Positions 46,766 to 57,709 of a DNA stretch of 64,000 nt are shown here, piece by piece (within the stretch, counting starts at the first letter, position 1; each line of letters begins with the position of its first letter). The position numbers and the translations under genes are program-made. This stretch comes from Brachionus plicatilis. Taxonomy: Eukaryota > Rotifera > Eurotatoria > Ploima > Brachionidae. The notes beneath the pieces were generated by a model, which was not told the origin of the DNA, did no database searches, and saw only the letters and a program-made list of their open reading frames with translations. Location of the stretch: NCBI GenBank assembly GCA_010279815.1, contig QEOQ01000508.1, positions 2,686,795 through 2,750,794 of the forward strand. The letters run 5' to 3'.

Positions 46766-47930
46766 AATTCCTTCCATTTTACTTAAAGTTTCCAATCTGT
46801 TTTTGTTTTTTCCTGATTTTTTTAAGTTAATCTATCATGATGGCTGAAAAGCCCAAGCCATTCAGAGCTGCCCTGGCGAAATCTTCATATTTTAAATAAA
46901 AATAAATGAATCTAATTGAAATTGATATAAAGGTAAATCCACGTCAAATTTTACATTTCGAGAGTTATTTTTTGGTATTGTCACATTGTGAACTTTCCGA
47001 AAATTAGCTAATGTAGAGGAAAAAAATCTCTTTAGCATTGAAGATTTAACTTACTACCTTTTTTCGTAATTTCAATTTCTAGTATCTTTTGTAAAAAAAT
47101 TTTTATTTTCAAAGAATTTTTCTAATTAACGTAATTGCTCGATTTTAGTGACATGTCACTATAGTCAAATAATTTTAAAATATCGCTTAAAAATAGTAAA
47201 TCATGATTAAAAAAGTTTAGTTTTGATAGATTTGTTTTTTTTTAATAAATATAACAACATAAATTACTATATTTGGATAATAATCCATCCTTGTAGTATT
47301 CAAAAACGGCCACAAAAATATTGTTAAAAGGGTTATAAATTGTATTGTATATAATAAGGGTGGATTATATAAACCAAATTTTTTTTTTATAAATATATTA
47401 TAAAATTTTATTCATATGGATTTTTATCTGCTGATTCGGAAAAATATTAATATTGAACTTTATTTAGTGTAAAATTAAAAAATAAAGTAAGTTAAAATTA
47501 AAATTTATTTACAGCGGTTCTAATAAAAACGTAGCGCCAACGATCCGGCCGGCCTAAACCTGTCCGGTCATGCCGTCCGACAGAACTGTCCGATCTAGGC
47601 GTTCAATATTTTATTTTAGAAAAAAATTTATTTATTATTTATCAAAAAAATTAAAAAACAAAAGACTTTATTTTAATTCATATAAGGATTTCTTAATGAG
47701 GGCTAATTATCCAAAATGAATTATCATTTTGAAATCTTAAAGCAAAATATTGCCCAACTAGGAAATTCTCAGGTGAAAAAAAAAAAAAATTTTTTCAATT
47801 TATAAAAAATAATAAATATCTTAAATAAAATTGTATAAAATATAGAGCGCCTGGATCGTCTGGCAATATCTGACGGTGTAGACGGCTAGGTCGGCCGTGT
47901 GAGCCAGTTTGATTTTATGAATTAACATTT
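46766..47930. other. Spacer of the 4/5 inverted repeat with GC-rich remnants
   Basis: No gene. Two GC-rich islands at about 47530-47605 (ATCCGGCCGGCC, GTCCGACAGAACTGTCCG) and 47845-47905 (GGATCGTCTGGCAATATCTG, AGACGGCTAGGTCGGCCGTG) are loosely inverted to each other and look like ends of one element of the CCGG-rich class. A short plus-strand open stretch at 46838-46900 (MMAEKPKPFRAALAKSSYFK) is probably a relic. Confidence 0.4.
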
Positions 47931-48048
47931 ATTTTTAAGGTTAGAAACAATTTGTATAAGGAAAACAACAGAGGGAAAAAAAGTTTACTATTATAATTAA
48001 AAAAAGCAATTTATTTTTGTTTAAGGAGTTTTTTAAATAACAAGTATC

Positions 48049-48300
48049 TTAGAATAAACCTGGATATCCACCCAAACCTAAGCCTGAGTATCCGCCTAGA
48101 CCTACACCTGGATATCCACCTAGACCTAAACCATGACCACCTAAACCGGACAAACAAGGATTAATTGGCATTGGAGCTGGAATTGGCATTGGAACAGGCA
48201 TTGGAATTGGTACCGGAATTGGACTTGGCATTGGCATCGGCATTGCTGGGGCTACAGCAATTGGTTGGTAACAACATCCACGATTTCGTCTACCACACAT
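48049..48300 (-). CDS. MCGRR family member 5 (83 aa)
   Basis: Same protein as member 4, in the inverted arm. TATA (48386-48393) is 86 bases upstream and the palindromic element is near 48466. It is also the counterpart of member 2 in unit A, which has lost one GVGLGGYP unit. The upstream tail (to 50341) aligns with that of member 2. Confidence 0.78.
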   Translation of the reverse strand: MCGRRNRGCCYQPIAVAPAMPMPMPSPIPVPIPMPVPMPIPAPMPINPCLSGLGGHGLGLGGYPGVGLGGYSGLGLGGYPGLF

Positions 48301-48385
48301 TTTGTTTTAATGATTCTTTATTTTTATTAAAATAAATTCAAAGTAAATTCTTTTTGATTTTGAAAAATATTTTCTTGAATTCTCT

Positions 48386-48393
48386 TATTTATA
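48386..48393 (-). promoter_or_regulatory. TATA box of MCGRR member 5
   Basis: TATAAATA on the coding strand, 86 bases before the ATG. Confidence 0.6.
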
Positions 48394-51054
48394 CGCTTCA
48401 TGTAAAAAAATACATACAATTATTCAAAAAGATATTCATTGTTTCATTATTAGGTTTTGTTTCGCAAAACAAAGTTTTGTTAAATTTTTAAACAAACAAT
48501 ATCAGATGGAAACAGATGATAATTGTTTGATTTCATAAAAATATATTTAACTGAATTATTAAACAATCTTAATTTTACCTTGAGAATCTCAATCACTGAC
48601 GTACATCACACTAAAATAAATTTTAAAATCAAAAAAACAACAGCTTCAATTTTTTTTAGAAATCATTGAAATGTAATATTTGAATAATTAAATGGCACTT
48701 TTAAATTAACCTGATTAAAATGAACTTAGCAATAGAAGATTTTTTATTGTTGAGAAATACAAGAGAATTATGCTGAAAAAGGCCGCTTTGACCAAGAAAA
48801 TAGCTTCCAATTTAGTCAATCATAACTTGTTTTATAACATTTAATGAAAATATTTGTTTTGATTTCTTTATCATATTTTTTATAATTTAATGTTATTACT
48901 AAAATGATATCTTTAAAAAGTTACATTCTTTGTTGTACAATTCTATGTTTTTTGAATAAAAATATATTTTGTAAATTCAAGTATTTTAAAAATTACTGAA
49001 TCTAATGACAAAATTAGTGAAAAACATTAAATAATTTTTGAAAAGTCTAAAAAATGTCATGGGTTTTTACGTTAGTATTTCTTAATGATGTTTAATTACT
49101 ATATTAATTCAATCTTTTTAAAGATTTAATTTTTTGATTATTTGCTTTTCTTGAATAGTAGTGATGAAATCGAATTAGCTTTTTGGACACAAATTGAAAC
49201 TTGAATAAATAATTTACTTGCTTTTCTTGAATAAATTTGAAAAGACCATAGTAAAACTAGTATATTCGAATAAAATCTTGAATATAAGATAAATTTGAAT
49301 TTATATTTGATTTATTTTTATTTTTGAAATTAAAATTCGAACTCAACTTTAATTTAAAAAACAACTTGAATTTTAGATAAATTCAACTAATAATTTAAAA
49401 GTATTAAAATTTGAATAGAATATTTGAAAAATTAAGTATTTGAAAATTAAGTTGTTTGTTCTCTTGTAGCGTTGGTTAAATCAGAACAACTATCTTTTGG
49501 TACCTGGTAAGATGGATGGGACTATTGTAATCCAGAAAATATTAGAAGACTTGTGTTGACTGGTGAAATCTGGCAAACTTTTAGTATCTAAATCAAATTT
49601 AAATTCGAATTTTTATTTTTTAATTAATTTTTTTTTGATAAATTGTTTCTATTTTAATTTTCAAATATTAAATTGAATTTTTATTATATTCAGTTTTTGA
49701 TCCAAAAATTTTATATTTTCAAATATTAATTCGAATATTTTAGAGATACAATTTTTAATTTAAATAAATTAATTTTCAAGTAAATTATTTAAAAATTAAA
49801 TTCAAACCTAATTTTCATTCGAAATGCTACTTATTCGAATATCAGTTCGAATATGCATATTCGATTTCATCACTATTGAATAGTGAAAACGAGTTAAACT
49901 TCTGGGGTCGTCTAGTGATAAGGACACAGTGACAGTTCAGTTCTAAAGCTCATCTTCATATTTCTTTTTGGTGAAAAAAGAAAATTTAAATGTATTTTAT
50001 TATTTAAGCGTTATTCCAATAAGATAAAATTTATATAATGTTAATTAGATAAATTGCCTTAAATTTTCTAAAAATAAACCAAATTTTGATTACTTAATTA
50101 TTTACTTGTTTTTATTTATTTATTAAAATATACCAATATTTTAAGATAAGCTAAAAAAATTCACAATTTTTTATTTTTAGTCTTCACAATCAACCAAATA
50201 TTTATCTTCTTTTCGAACTCACCAAAATTTGGAAAATTTACAATTGGAATTGATCTGAATCGGGAGATCAAAAGTTAAAGAAAATGAGAATGGCCTAATC
50301 TTAGAGAAAACTATTAACGTGCTTAACCTTTCGGAATTTACGTTAAGACACCAATATATAATAGATTTATAATGAAGATATAGATATTTTTTTGATAGTT
50401 CAGATTTACTAACTACTTTTAGTCCTCAACTCTATTTTGTAAAATCGGCAGAAAGTGTGAAGTATCACAAGAAATAAGAGATTTCGTAATTTACTTACAA
50501 AATAATTTAAAAGAGCCTATTACTCTCTTAGAAATTACAAAGGCATTAGAAAACTAAAAAAATTAGCGGAATCTGATCTCCTACCTAATTTTAAAAATTT
50601 ACCAAAAGGGACTTTTTTAGAAATAAGTGTACTCTTTAAAATGAGTTTGGAACAAGGTCAACCCAAAATTCTGTAAAAAAAAAAGTATAAGCATGATCTC
50701 TAAGAGATCTTCTCCTACTCAAGACCTTAATAATTATCATTAAATTAGTATGAAAAGTTCTTTTGGAAAGTTACTTGAACGAAATAGTTACCCAAGAATA
50801 TATAATATATACTTGAGAACAGAACGATTTAGAAAACATAGACGCACTGCAAAAAATCTTTATTTACTTATTCAAAAAGTTATAGTCTTTTAATAGAAAA
50901 AAAGGCTTCTTTAAGTAATTTTACAAAATGACAGTGACATAATAATGACTAAGATTATTTAGCATACAAAATTTGGTTAAAAAAATAAAATTTTTATATT
51001 CAAAGCCTCAATAAAATAAAATTCTAGACTATATTCTGTGAAATTATTAAACTC
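48394..51054. other. Non-coding end of unit B and spacer
   Basis: Matches the tail of unit A up to about 50341, with an extra 0.9 kb (about 49000-49870) of TTCGAATTT-rich sequence not found in A. From 50341 to 51054 no gene or clear element is seen. Confidence 0.45.
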
Positions 51055-52406
51055 TATGGTAGCCTAGTCTAAAGGGGTTATGGGTTAATAGGGTGAACGA
51101 ATTTGAAAAACCCCTATATCTCCTTCATTTTAAAAGATATTTTCTAAAATAAATATGTTAACATGAAGATTTCGAAGAGAGGAATCGAATGATATGTGTG
51201 AAATATTTAAAAAAAAAATCGTCATATGCTTTTTTTTCTCTAAAGTTCGACTACGCCTAATGAGGTGAAAAAGCCTCGAATTAGTGATTCGGGAGAAGGG
51301 TGCTTTAAGGCCCTAGGTAATACTTAAGCTCTAGCCTATTTCGCTTGTTAGATTCAGCACATGCTAAAGTATCTAAGAGAATTTTTTTAGAATTTTAGAA
51401 AATGTCCTTAGGGCTTCATCTAATGGGGTTTTTTTTAGGGCTTAAAAGGTTAAATAGATTTAACCCTATTAGTCAAAAAAATCACCCAATTAGTCCAAAT
51501 AAGATTCTATTTAACCCATTTAACCGAATAAGCAGTGACGATATTTTTTAATAATTAAAAAATTGTAAAATTATTTTCTCTCTCTCACTCTCAAAAAATT
51601 TTTTTTAAAGTCGAGTTTTTATTTCAAACATAAAAAAAGCAAATTGTTTAAAAATAAGCTAAAAATGTCACAGAAAAAAGAAATTCAATCTAAAAAAAAA
51701 AATTATACTGTACAAAATCTAAAATACACAATCAGTGATGTAAATAATAATAAGCAAAATAAGAACAAGAAGAGGCCAAAAATGCCAAAATAGCTAAAAA
51801 AGGAACTGGAAGAGGAAGAGGACGACCACGAAAGCTTGTTGAAAGCAAATTAACACCAGATTAAAATGATAACTTATCAGAATCCGAAATATTGTGTAGC
51901 TCATTTGAAACAAAATGGCTGAAGAGAAAGAAAACACGCCAAAATGGTTATCTTGTGAAAAGTGCTCAAATTGGGTTTGTTTTAGTTGTTTGTCAAAAGA
52001 ATTTAAAAAAAAACAAAAAAAGAATTTTTATGTGATGATTGTAAAGATTAACTTTTACAACTTAATTTAAAACTCACCTTTGTTCTGTTTCGAATAAATT
52101 AAATTAAATGAATTAAATAATTTTATTAAAAAATTCAAAAAATTTTCTTCCTAAATGTCAAATGGGTTAAAAGGGTTAAAATTCTTTTTTTGGGGTTAAA
52201 TTTCGGGCTAATTGTATACAATTTTAGGTGTAATCGGGTTAACCGCTTTAACCCTTTTGGACCTCACATAATTAAACGCGGAGCTAAAGGGGTTACTCAA
52301 AAAATTCGGGAAAATTGGGTGACCATTTTTGAAGTTTTTGAACAAAATGGGTGCGAAATAATCAATAAAAAAAAATATGGTCACCCGGTTAGACTAGGTT
52401 ACCATA
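51055..52406 (+). mobile_element. Element with TATGGTAGCC ends carrying AT-hook and PHD-like relics
   Basis: The left end TATGGTAGCCTAGTCTAA (51055) is matched by the complement at the right end, TTAGACTAGGTTACCATA (to 52406). Sub-terminal regions are rich in GGGTTAAA/TTTAACCC words in both orientations. No target duplication longer than TA could be seen. Interior coding remnants are described separately (51665-52051). About 1.35 kb. Confidence 0.6.
51665..52051 (+). pseudogene. AT-hook plus PHD-like zinc-finger protein, frameshifted
   Basis: The first frame reads MSQKKEIQSKKKNYTV, then KKRPKMPK and a stop; in-frame after the stop comes AKKGTGRGRGRPRKLVESKL, a classic AT-hook core (RGRPRK). 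A second frame from the ATG at 51915 reads MAEEKENTPKWLSCEKCSNW, then VCFSCLSKEFKKK; after a one-base slip in a poly-A run it ends EFLCDDCKD and a stop. The spacing W-x2-C-x2-C-x2-W-x2-C-x2-C ... F-x-C-x2-C is PHD-like. Stops and slips make it a pseudogene in this copy. Either cargo of the element or part of its transposition machinery. Confidence 0.55.
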
Positions 52407-53464
52407 TTCTTTTGACAATTGTTTTATGAAAGAAGTATTTGTAAATAATTAAATAATCCGGTTTTTTTTCAGAAACATATAAGAAATTATTAAGACAATC
52501 ATAATTTACTATATAAAAACAAATTTGTAATAAAATAAAAAATTAAATTCATTAGAAAAATTTACTGCTCTGAATATTAAGGATTAATATAAAATAATTT
52601 TCTAATTTATCAAAACGGGATAACATGCTAAAATAAGAAAAATGGATTTTTATGTTAAATAAGAAAACGGCATGTTTTTCTTATTTTTAAAAACGGTATA
52701 ATTGCTTCAAAGAAGAAAACGGGATTATTTCACTGTCAATCGAAGTATTTTCTCTAACAAATATTTTATAAACTTTTCAATTACTTATTTGCATAATTAG
52801 TTATTTAAAATTTTTTTAATTGACTCCAATTTTAATATTTTGATCAAAGGTTTTGTTTTAGTAAGTTTTCTGTGTCCAATAAATCGATAGATTGTAGTTA
52901 TTTAGAAATAACTATTAGGAAATACTATTCGATTCAGAATAAATCGTGTTTTTGATCCATTAAATTGAAAAATTAAAAATTAATTAATTTAAAGTCGGCA
53001 TTGGGAATTTTTAAGTTAAAAATATGAGCTGTTCAACAATTAAATATTTACTCACTTAACCATTTAAAAAAATAATTAAATTTAAAAATGATCTAAAAAT
53101 TTGATTCTGAAATGAAGGCTTTTTAAAAATTAAAAGAACAGCATGAAGTTTGATCATAAAAAAAGTTTGCCACTATACAAGGTCTCTTTTAACAAATGAA
53201 AAGCAAAAAAATCTTTTCCAAAGGATTCCCAAAAAAGAATTCCCCCGCCTAATGATCAAACTTGAATAAAAAAAACTTAATTTGTTTTTAAGAGGATCAA
53301 TAAAAATTATCTGACGAAATTAATAAATCAATTTTTGATTTCTTTTAATTATTTTTAAAAAAATTAAATAATTCAAAGGAGAAACTTTTGCCAATTATAT
53401 TTAAAAAATTTTTTTATTTTATTTGATTGTATTGAATATTTTATATTTTGGAATAACAAATATT
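52407..53464. other. AT-rich spacer
   Basis: No gene or recognisable element. The plus-strand open stretch 52190-52429 crosses the element end and is GGGTTAA repeat sequence, not a gene. Confidence 0.4.
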
Positions 53465-53686
53465 TTACAATAAGCCTGGATATCCACCCAAACCTACACC
53501 TGGATATCCACCTAGACCTAAACCATGACCACCTAAACCAGACAAACAAGGATTAATTGGCATTGGAGCTGGAATTGGCATTGGAACAGGCATTGGAATT
53601 GGTACCGGAATTGGTCTTGGCATTGGCATTGCTGGAGCAAAAGCAATTGGCTGGTAACAACATCCACGATTTCGTCTACCACACAT
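53465..53686 (-). CDS. MCGRR family member 6 (73 aa), TATA lost
   Basis: The shortest intact member. It reads MCGRRNRGCCYQPIAFAPAM (Val-to-Phe change), then a rod shortened by four residues (MPRPIPVPIPMPVPMPIP), then GGYPGVGLGGYPGLL; the usual last residue Phe is Leu. The sequence at the TATA position reads TTTAAGTA instead of TATAAATA (about 53773-53780), so the promoter may be weak or dead. Flanks beyond the promoter do not match the other members. Confidence 0.68.
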   Translation of the reverse strand: MCGRRNRGCCYQPIAFAPAMPMPRPIPVPIPMPVPMPIPAPMPINPCLSGLGGHGLGLGGYPGVGLGGYPGLL

Positions 53687-55131
53687 TTTGATTTAATGAT
53701 TTTTTATTTTTTTTTTAAATAAATTCAAAGTAAATTCTTTTTGATTTTGAAAAATATTCTCTTGAATTCTCTTACTTAAACGCTTCATGTAAAAAAATTG
53801 CTGGAATTTTTCTTCGATATTTTGTCTTAAAAAAATATATCATTAAAATCAGAGACCGATTATTTACAATCAATCAAACTTTATCTGTTTCGATTCTTAA
53901 ATTTACAATCATTCATCTAAGTTTGGATAATTTTTTTTGGCAAATTACAATTTTACATCTGATCATGACATTTAAGTTTTACATATAAAATAATAAAAAT
54001 AAATAATCATTAAAATATTCAATTTTAAGTCATCATTTGTGTTTATTTATTTCTTTTTTGTTTACCGAACTTAAGATCTAACAATATAAAAAATAAAAAA
54101 AATAAAATTAAAATATTCATAGATTAAAATAAGTTAAAATAACAAAAAAATTGAATTAAATGATACATTGAAATAGAGAGTTACAGGTCACACATATTTA
54201 GATATTTGAAACTGCAGGAAAAAAAAGAAAAATTGAGGTAGCAATTACAAAATGGAGTCAGATATTCGATATATCTTTATTCGAAACCTGCTTTGTATTT
54301 TTCAACCATTCTGATAACCAATGGAAGAGAATGTCCTAGTGATGTCCCAATATATCTTTATTAAACTCAAAAAGTAGATTCAAAACTTAAACAATTTAAG
54401 TTTATTAAAAATGTAATACATGATGTTGCATGGAGTATCATATTTTAATTTGAAAAAAGATATAACTTTGTTTAACAGTACAGTCGAAGCTCTTTTATCC
54501 GGAACTCCTTTATTCGTAAAATTCGACATTCCTATTATTTTTCTCGGTCCCAACTCCCTCTTTAATATAAGCATAAATAAATTCTGCTCTTTAAAAAGTA
54601 CTTTTTTTTCGGATTATTTTGACAATCGTAATAAAACACAAGATTTTTTAAACATAATTAAAATATAAAAAGAACTTTTAAATCCGTACTTTTTTTTTTT
54701 GGGTTAGGTATTTTTTTAGATATTCGAAAATCCAAACATTAATTTAGAAGCTTTATTTTTTCTATTGAGTAGTTTTTTAATTTAATTTTCTTTTACCTAA
54801 ATAATATAATTCAACTAAATTATGGGTATTAAAGATTATTTTATTTTAATTGATTGATAATTTAGCTAAAACAATTAATTTTGATCTTTCTATAAATATT
54901 ATTTGATTTTTCTCAATTTATTCATTTTAATTTTTTACGAAAATTTGACATTTTTCGTGAAAATTAAGTTAAATCTAGTGATTATTCAAAAGTAGCTTTC
55001 AAAAAGAAAAAAAGAGGAAAAAAATTTTTCTTAGTAAAACATTCATTTAAAAAATCCAAAAAAGTTTACTATTTTTATTAAAAAAAAGCAATTTATTTTT
55101 GTTTAAGGAGTTTTTTTAAATAACAAGTATC
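53687..55131. other. AT-rich spacer with possible pogo-like terminus
   Basis: No gene. At about 54478 TACAGTCGAAGCTCTTTTATCCGGAACTCC resembles the end of pogo/Tigger-type elements (TA, CAGT, then a TTATCCGGAA word). The opposite end could not be identified. The overlapping open frames 54380-54574 and 54420-54668 are not genes. Confidence 0.35.
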
Positions 55132-55392
55132 TTAGAATAAACCTGGATATCCACCCAAACCTAAGCCTGAGTATCCGCCTAGACCTACACCTGGATATCC
55201 ACCTAGACCTAAACCATGACCACCTAAACCGGACAAACAAGGATTAATTGGCATTGGAGCTGGAATTGGCATTGGAACAGGCATTGGGACTGGTACAGGA
55301 ATTGGACTTGGACTTGGCATTGGCATTGGCATTGGTAAAGGAGCTACAGCAATTGGTTGGTAACAGCATCCACGATTTCGTCTACCACACAT
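55132..55392 (-). CDS. MCGRR family member 7 (86 aa)
   Basis: Intact. It carries the LPMPMPMP variant at the rod start (IAVAPLPMPMPMPSPSPIPV), shared in part with members 8 and 9, and the 83-aa type tail (GVGLGGYSGLGLGGYPGLF). TATA at 55478-55485 is 86 bases upstream; the palindromic element is near 55550. The upstream region to about 55770 matches that of member 4, so the promoter and far-upstream part came from a member-4-like gene while the rod start groups with 8 and 9, which hints at recombination between copies. Confidence 0.77.
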   Translation of the reverse strand: MCGRRNRGCCYQPIAVAPLPMPMPMPSPSPIPVPVPMPVPMPIPAPMPINPCLSGLGGHGLGLGGYPGVGLGGYSGLGLGGYPGLF

Positions 55393-55477
55393 TTTGTTTT
55401 AATGATTCTTTATTTTTATTAAAATAAATTCAAAGTAAATTCTTTTTGATTTTGAAAAATATTCTCTTGAATTCTCT

Positions 55478-55485
55478 TATTTATA
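55478..55485 (-). promoter_or_regulatory. TATA box of MCGRR member 7
   Basis: TATAAATA on the coding strand, 86 bases before the ATG. Confidence 0.6.
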
Positions 55486-55834
55486 AGCTTCATGTAAAAA
55501 AATACATACAATTATTCAAAAAGATATTCATTGTTTCATTATTAGGTTTTGTTTCGCAAAACAAAGTTTTGTTAAATTTTTAAACAAACAATATCAGATG
55601 GAAACAGATGATAATTTTAAAGTCAAAATGATCAATTTAAAAAATAAGATAATTATTTTCATTTTGTAAAGCAAATAATTTTATTATTATTTTATTATGA
55701 TTTTTCCTTTTTTTTTAAAGATTTCGAGTTAAAATTTTTATTTATATTTAGTTATTCTGTTGAAAAAAATGCTTTTTACGATAAATAAAATAAGAAGTGT
55801 TGGTGTCCACCTTTATAAGACCCGTGCAATAAAC

Positions 55835-55970
55835 ATAAGACCGTTTATAAGACCGGTGCAAGAAGGATGGTCAGAACCATTTTAAAAGACCGGTCTGGAC
55901 CGACTAGACGGACGGTCTTTTAAAATGGCCCTGAGCGTCCGTCTTGCACCGGTCTTATAAACGGTCTTAT
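55835..55970. repeat. Double hairpin of the CCGG-rich class
   Basis: Outer arms ATAAGACCGTTTATAAGACC.. (55835-55862) and its exact complement (55943-55970) are 28 bp. An inner pair CCATTTTAAAAGACC (55877-55891) and GGTCTTTTAAAATGG (55914-55928) is 15 bp. The arms are separated by a diverged 14-base segment on each side. The region starts near AGTGTTGGTGTCC (55797), the shared end motif. A further GGTCTTTTTGACGGTC tract lies at about 56343-56430. Confidence 0.85.
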
Positions 55971-56694
55971 ATTTATTTCGACCAAAAACAGAATATTTAA
56001 AATATTGAATTTAATTGTGCATTTATTTATTTATTTGATATGTGTATATTGAAGAAGAACAGTTATTATTTTTTTATGTAATACTAGTTCACCATCAGAA
56101 AGACTTTTTTCATCAACAGGTTATCAAGTTTGGAACAAAGAAATAAAATTTCACTAGAAAAAGTAGAAAAAATATTGTTCATATATGAAAATAAATAATT
56201 ATTTCGTTAAAAATTTTTTAAAAAATTCTGTTTTTAATTAAAATCATAAAAAAACAGTTTTACTTATTTCTTTAAATTAAAATACAATTCATTTCATACT
56301 TAAATCTCCTTTATTTTTTCTAAAAAAGATCATTCAGTTATCGGTCTTTAAGTCAGTTCGTCTGAATAGGACCTGTCATTTGAAAACCGACGGTTCAAAA
56401 AACCGGTCTTTTTGACGGTCTGGAACTTTTTTTTGTAGTAAGGATCAAATTTCGACTATGCTGTTTTCTCACTATTTCGACAAAAGGACTAATGATTTTT
56501 TACTAATTTATAATCATTTAAATTTTTATATAATTTTCAAAATTTTTTATTAAATTTTATTTTTTTAATTTACTGAATTGATTATTTTGATTTTATGAAT
56601 CAAATGATTAAGACCTTTTCATTTAACTATTTAAAATTTATCAGCAAAATTTTCACTCAACTCATTAATCTTAATGTTATCATGGAAATTTTAA

Positions 56695-56935
56695 ACATTT
56701 AAATTTTCACAATCACCATCCTCTTCTTCATTTTCATAATCTACATCATTAAGAGTATCTTCTTCATTTAAACAAACAGGTATTAAAAGAAATTTTAATC
56801 TGAATCCTGGTATCGGAATTTTTTCTTGTCTGTGTCTACATGCTTGAGAATAAATGAGCGATGCAACGTGAGTGAAACACCCAAGAGTTCTTTATACGCA
56901 TTTACAAATGCATGTCCATTCCAATGTTTGATGAT
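56695..56935 (-). pseudogene. Transposase C-terminal relic (RTLGCFTHVAS type)
   Basis: On the minus strand one frame gives HWNGHAFVNAYKE, then a slip, then RTLGCFTHVASLIYSQACRH, RQEKIPIPGFRLKFLLIPVC and an acidic tail (DYENEEEDGD) before a stop. The order Arg-Thr-x-Gly-Cys-x-x-His-Val-Ala-Ser, then R-H and Q-E-K, recurs in a group of invertebrate DDE-type transposon proteins that I recall with a CxHVA zinc-binding tail. No N-terminal part remains. Dead fragment. Confidence 0.5.
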
Positions 56936-57170
56936 CATTCGAATTTGGAACAATTAAAATAAAACTTTATACTTAACATTATTCGAATGTTTTGAATGAA
57001 TTTCTGTTAGTATTATTTTAACCATCTAGTCCAGAAATAAGTTGTACAGCTAATTTGAATTTATAACTTCCATTGATTTTAAAATGTTCTTCTAGGTAAC
57101 CAAAACATTGTTTTAGTCGGTAATCCCGTTAAAATTTATATGTTTTTTGATTGTTTAAATTCCAGGTTGA

Positions 57171-57410
57171 GGAAAACTGATATTTGTTTTATCGGCCCAT
57201 TTTCCAAACTGTCCTTTCAGTCAACCTCTTCTTTTCTCCACATCGCTCTCGCTATTTCTTGATTTCAGATATGGTGTTCCATCTATCTTTTATGAGCTTT
57301 TTCTCGTTCCTTATCGAGTCTTTCTAGTGAACAGTTTATCTGACGTGTTGAGTTGGGTCGGCTGGATTCCTAAGGCCCCCGTACATTTCGAGGATAAAAA
57401 ATATATTTAG
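57171..57410 (+). other. Uninterrupted GC-richer open stretch, unidentified
   Basis: Eighty codons without a stop at about 57171-57410. It includes FRYGVPSIFYELFLVPYRVF and VLSWVGWIPKAPVHFEDKKY before TAG. Base composition differs from the surroundings. There is no ATG near the start, and the opposite strand also reads almost open (EMYGGLRNPADPTQHV), so strand and status are uncertain; probably part of the same decayed element as 56695-56935. Confidence 0.25.
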
Positions 57411-57709
57411 CTATGAAAACACTTTCATTGTCAATAGTTCCATCAAATTAGTGAATTTTCATTTCAAAAGTATGTCGAGATTTTTTAATGATCAAATGTT
57501 TTGTTTGATAGATAAAAATTTTATTTATTTAGAAATATAAATCCAATACCTGACAAAAGATTTTTGTCTAAGATTTGAAATATTTTTTTATTTCTTATAA
57601 ATTTTTATTATTAGAAAAAAAAAAAAAAAAATTCAAAGAACATTTTCTATTCGATAACAATAAAAAAATAATCTTTGAGTTTGTAAAATTTTTTGGAATA
57701 ATAAGTATT

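Larger units (their letters stand above)
32416..50341. repeat. Tandem duplication, unit B
   Basis: Second copy of the unit described at 17785-32392, lengthened by copy-specific insertions: 33595-34990, 39330-39480, 39593-39968 and the non-LTR fragment 45686-46765 with its flanks. Intact members 3, 4 and 5 of the MCGRR family replace the broken, excised and intact members of A. Confidence 0.85.

Noticed and set aside
46838..46900. Short ORF MMAEKPKPFRAALAKSSYFK as a micropeptide gene
   Set aside because: Twenty codons only, no promoter, next to a retrotransposon fragment; probably a relic.
52190..52429. 79-aa plus-strand ORF at the end of the 51-52 kb element
   Set aside because: It runs across GGGTTAA repeats and out through the element end; no domain and an artefactual start.
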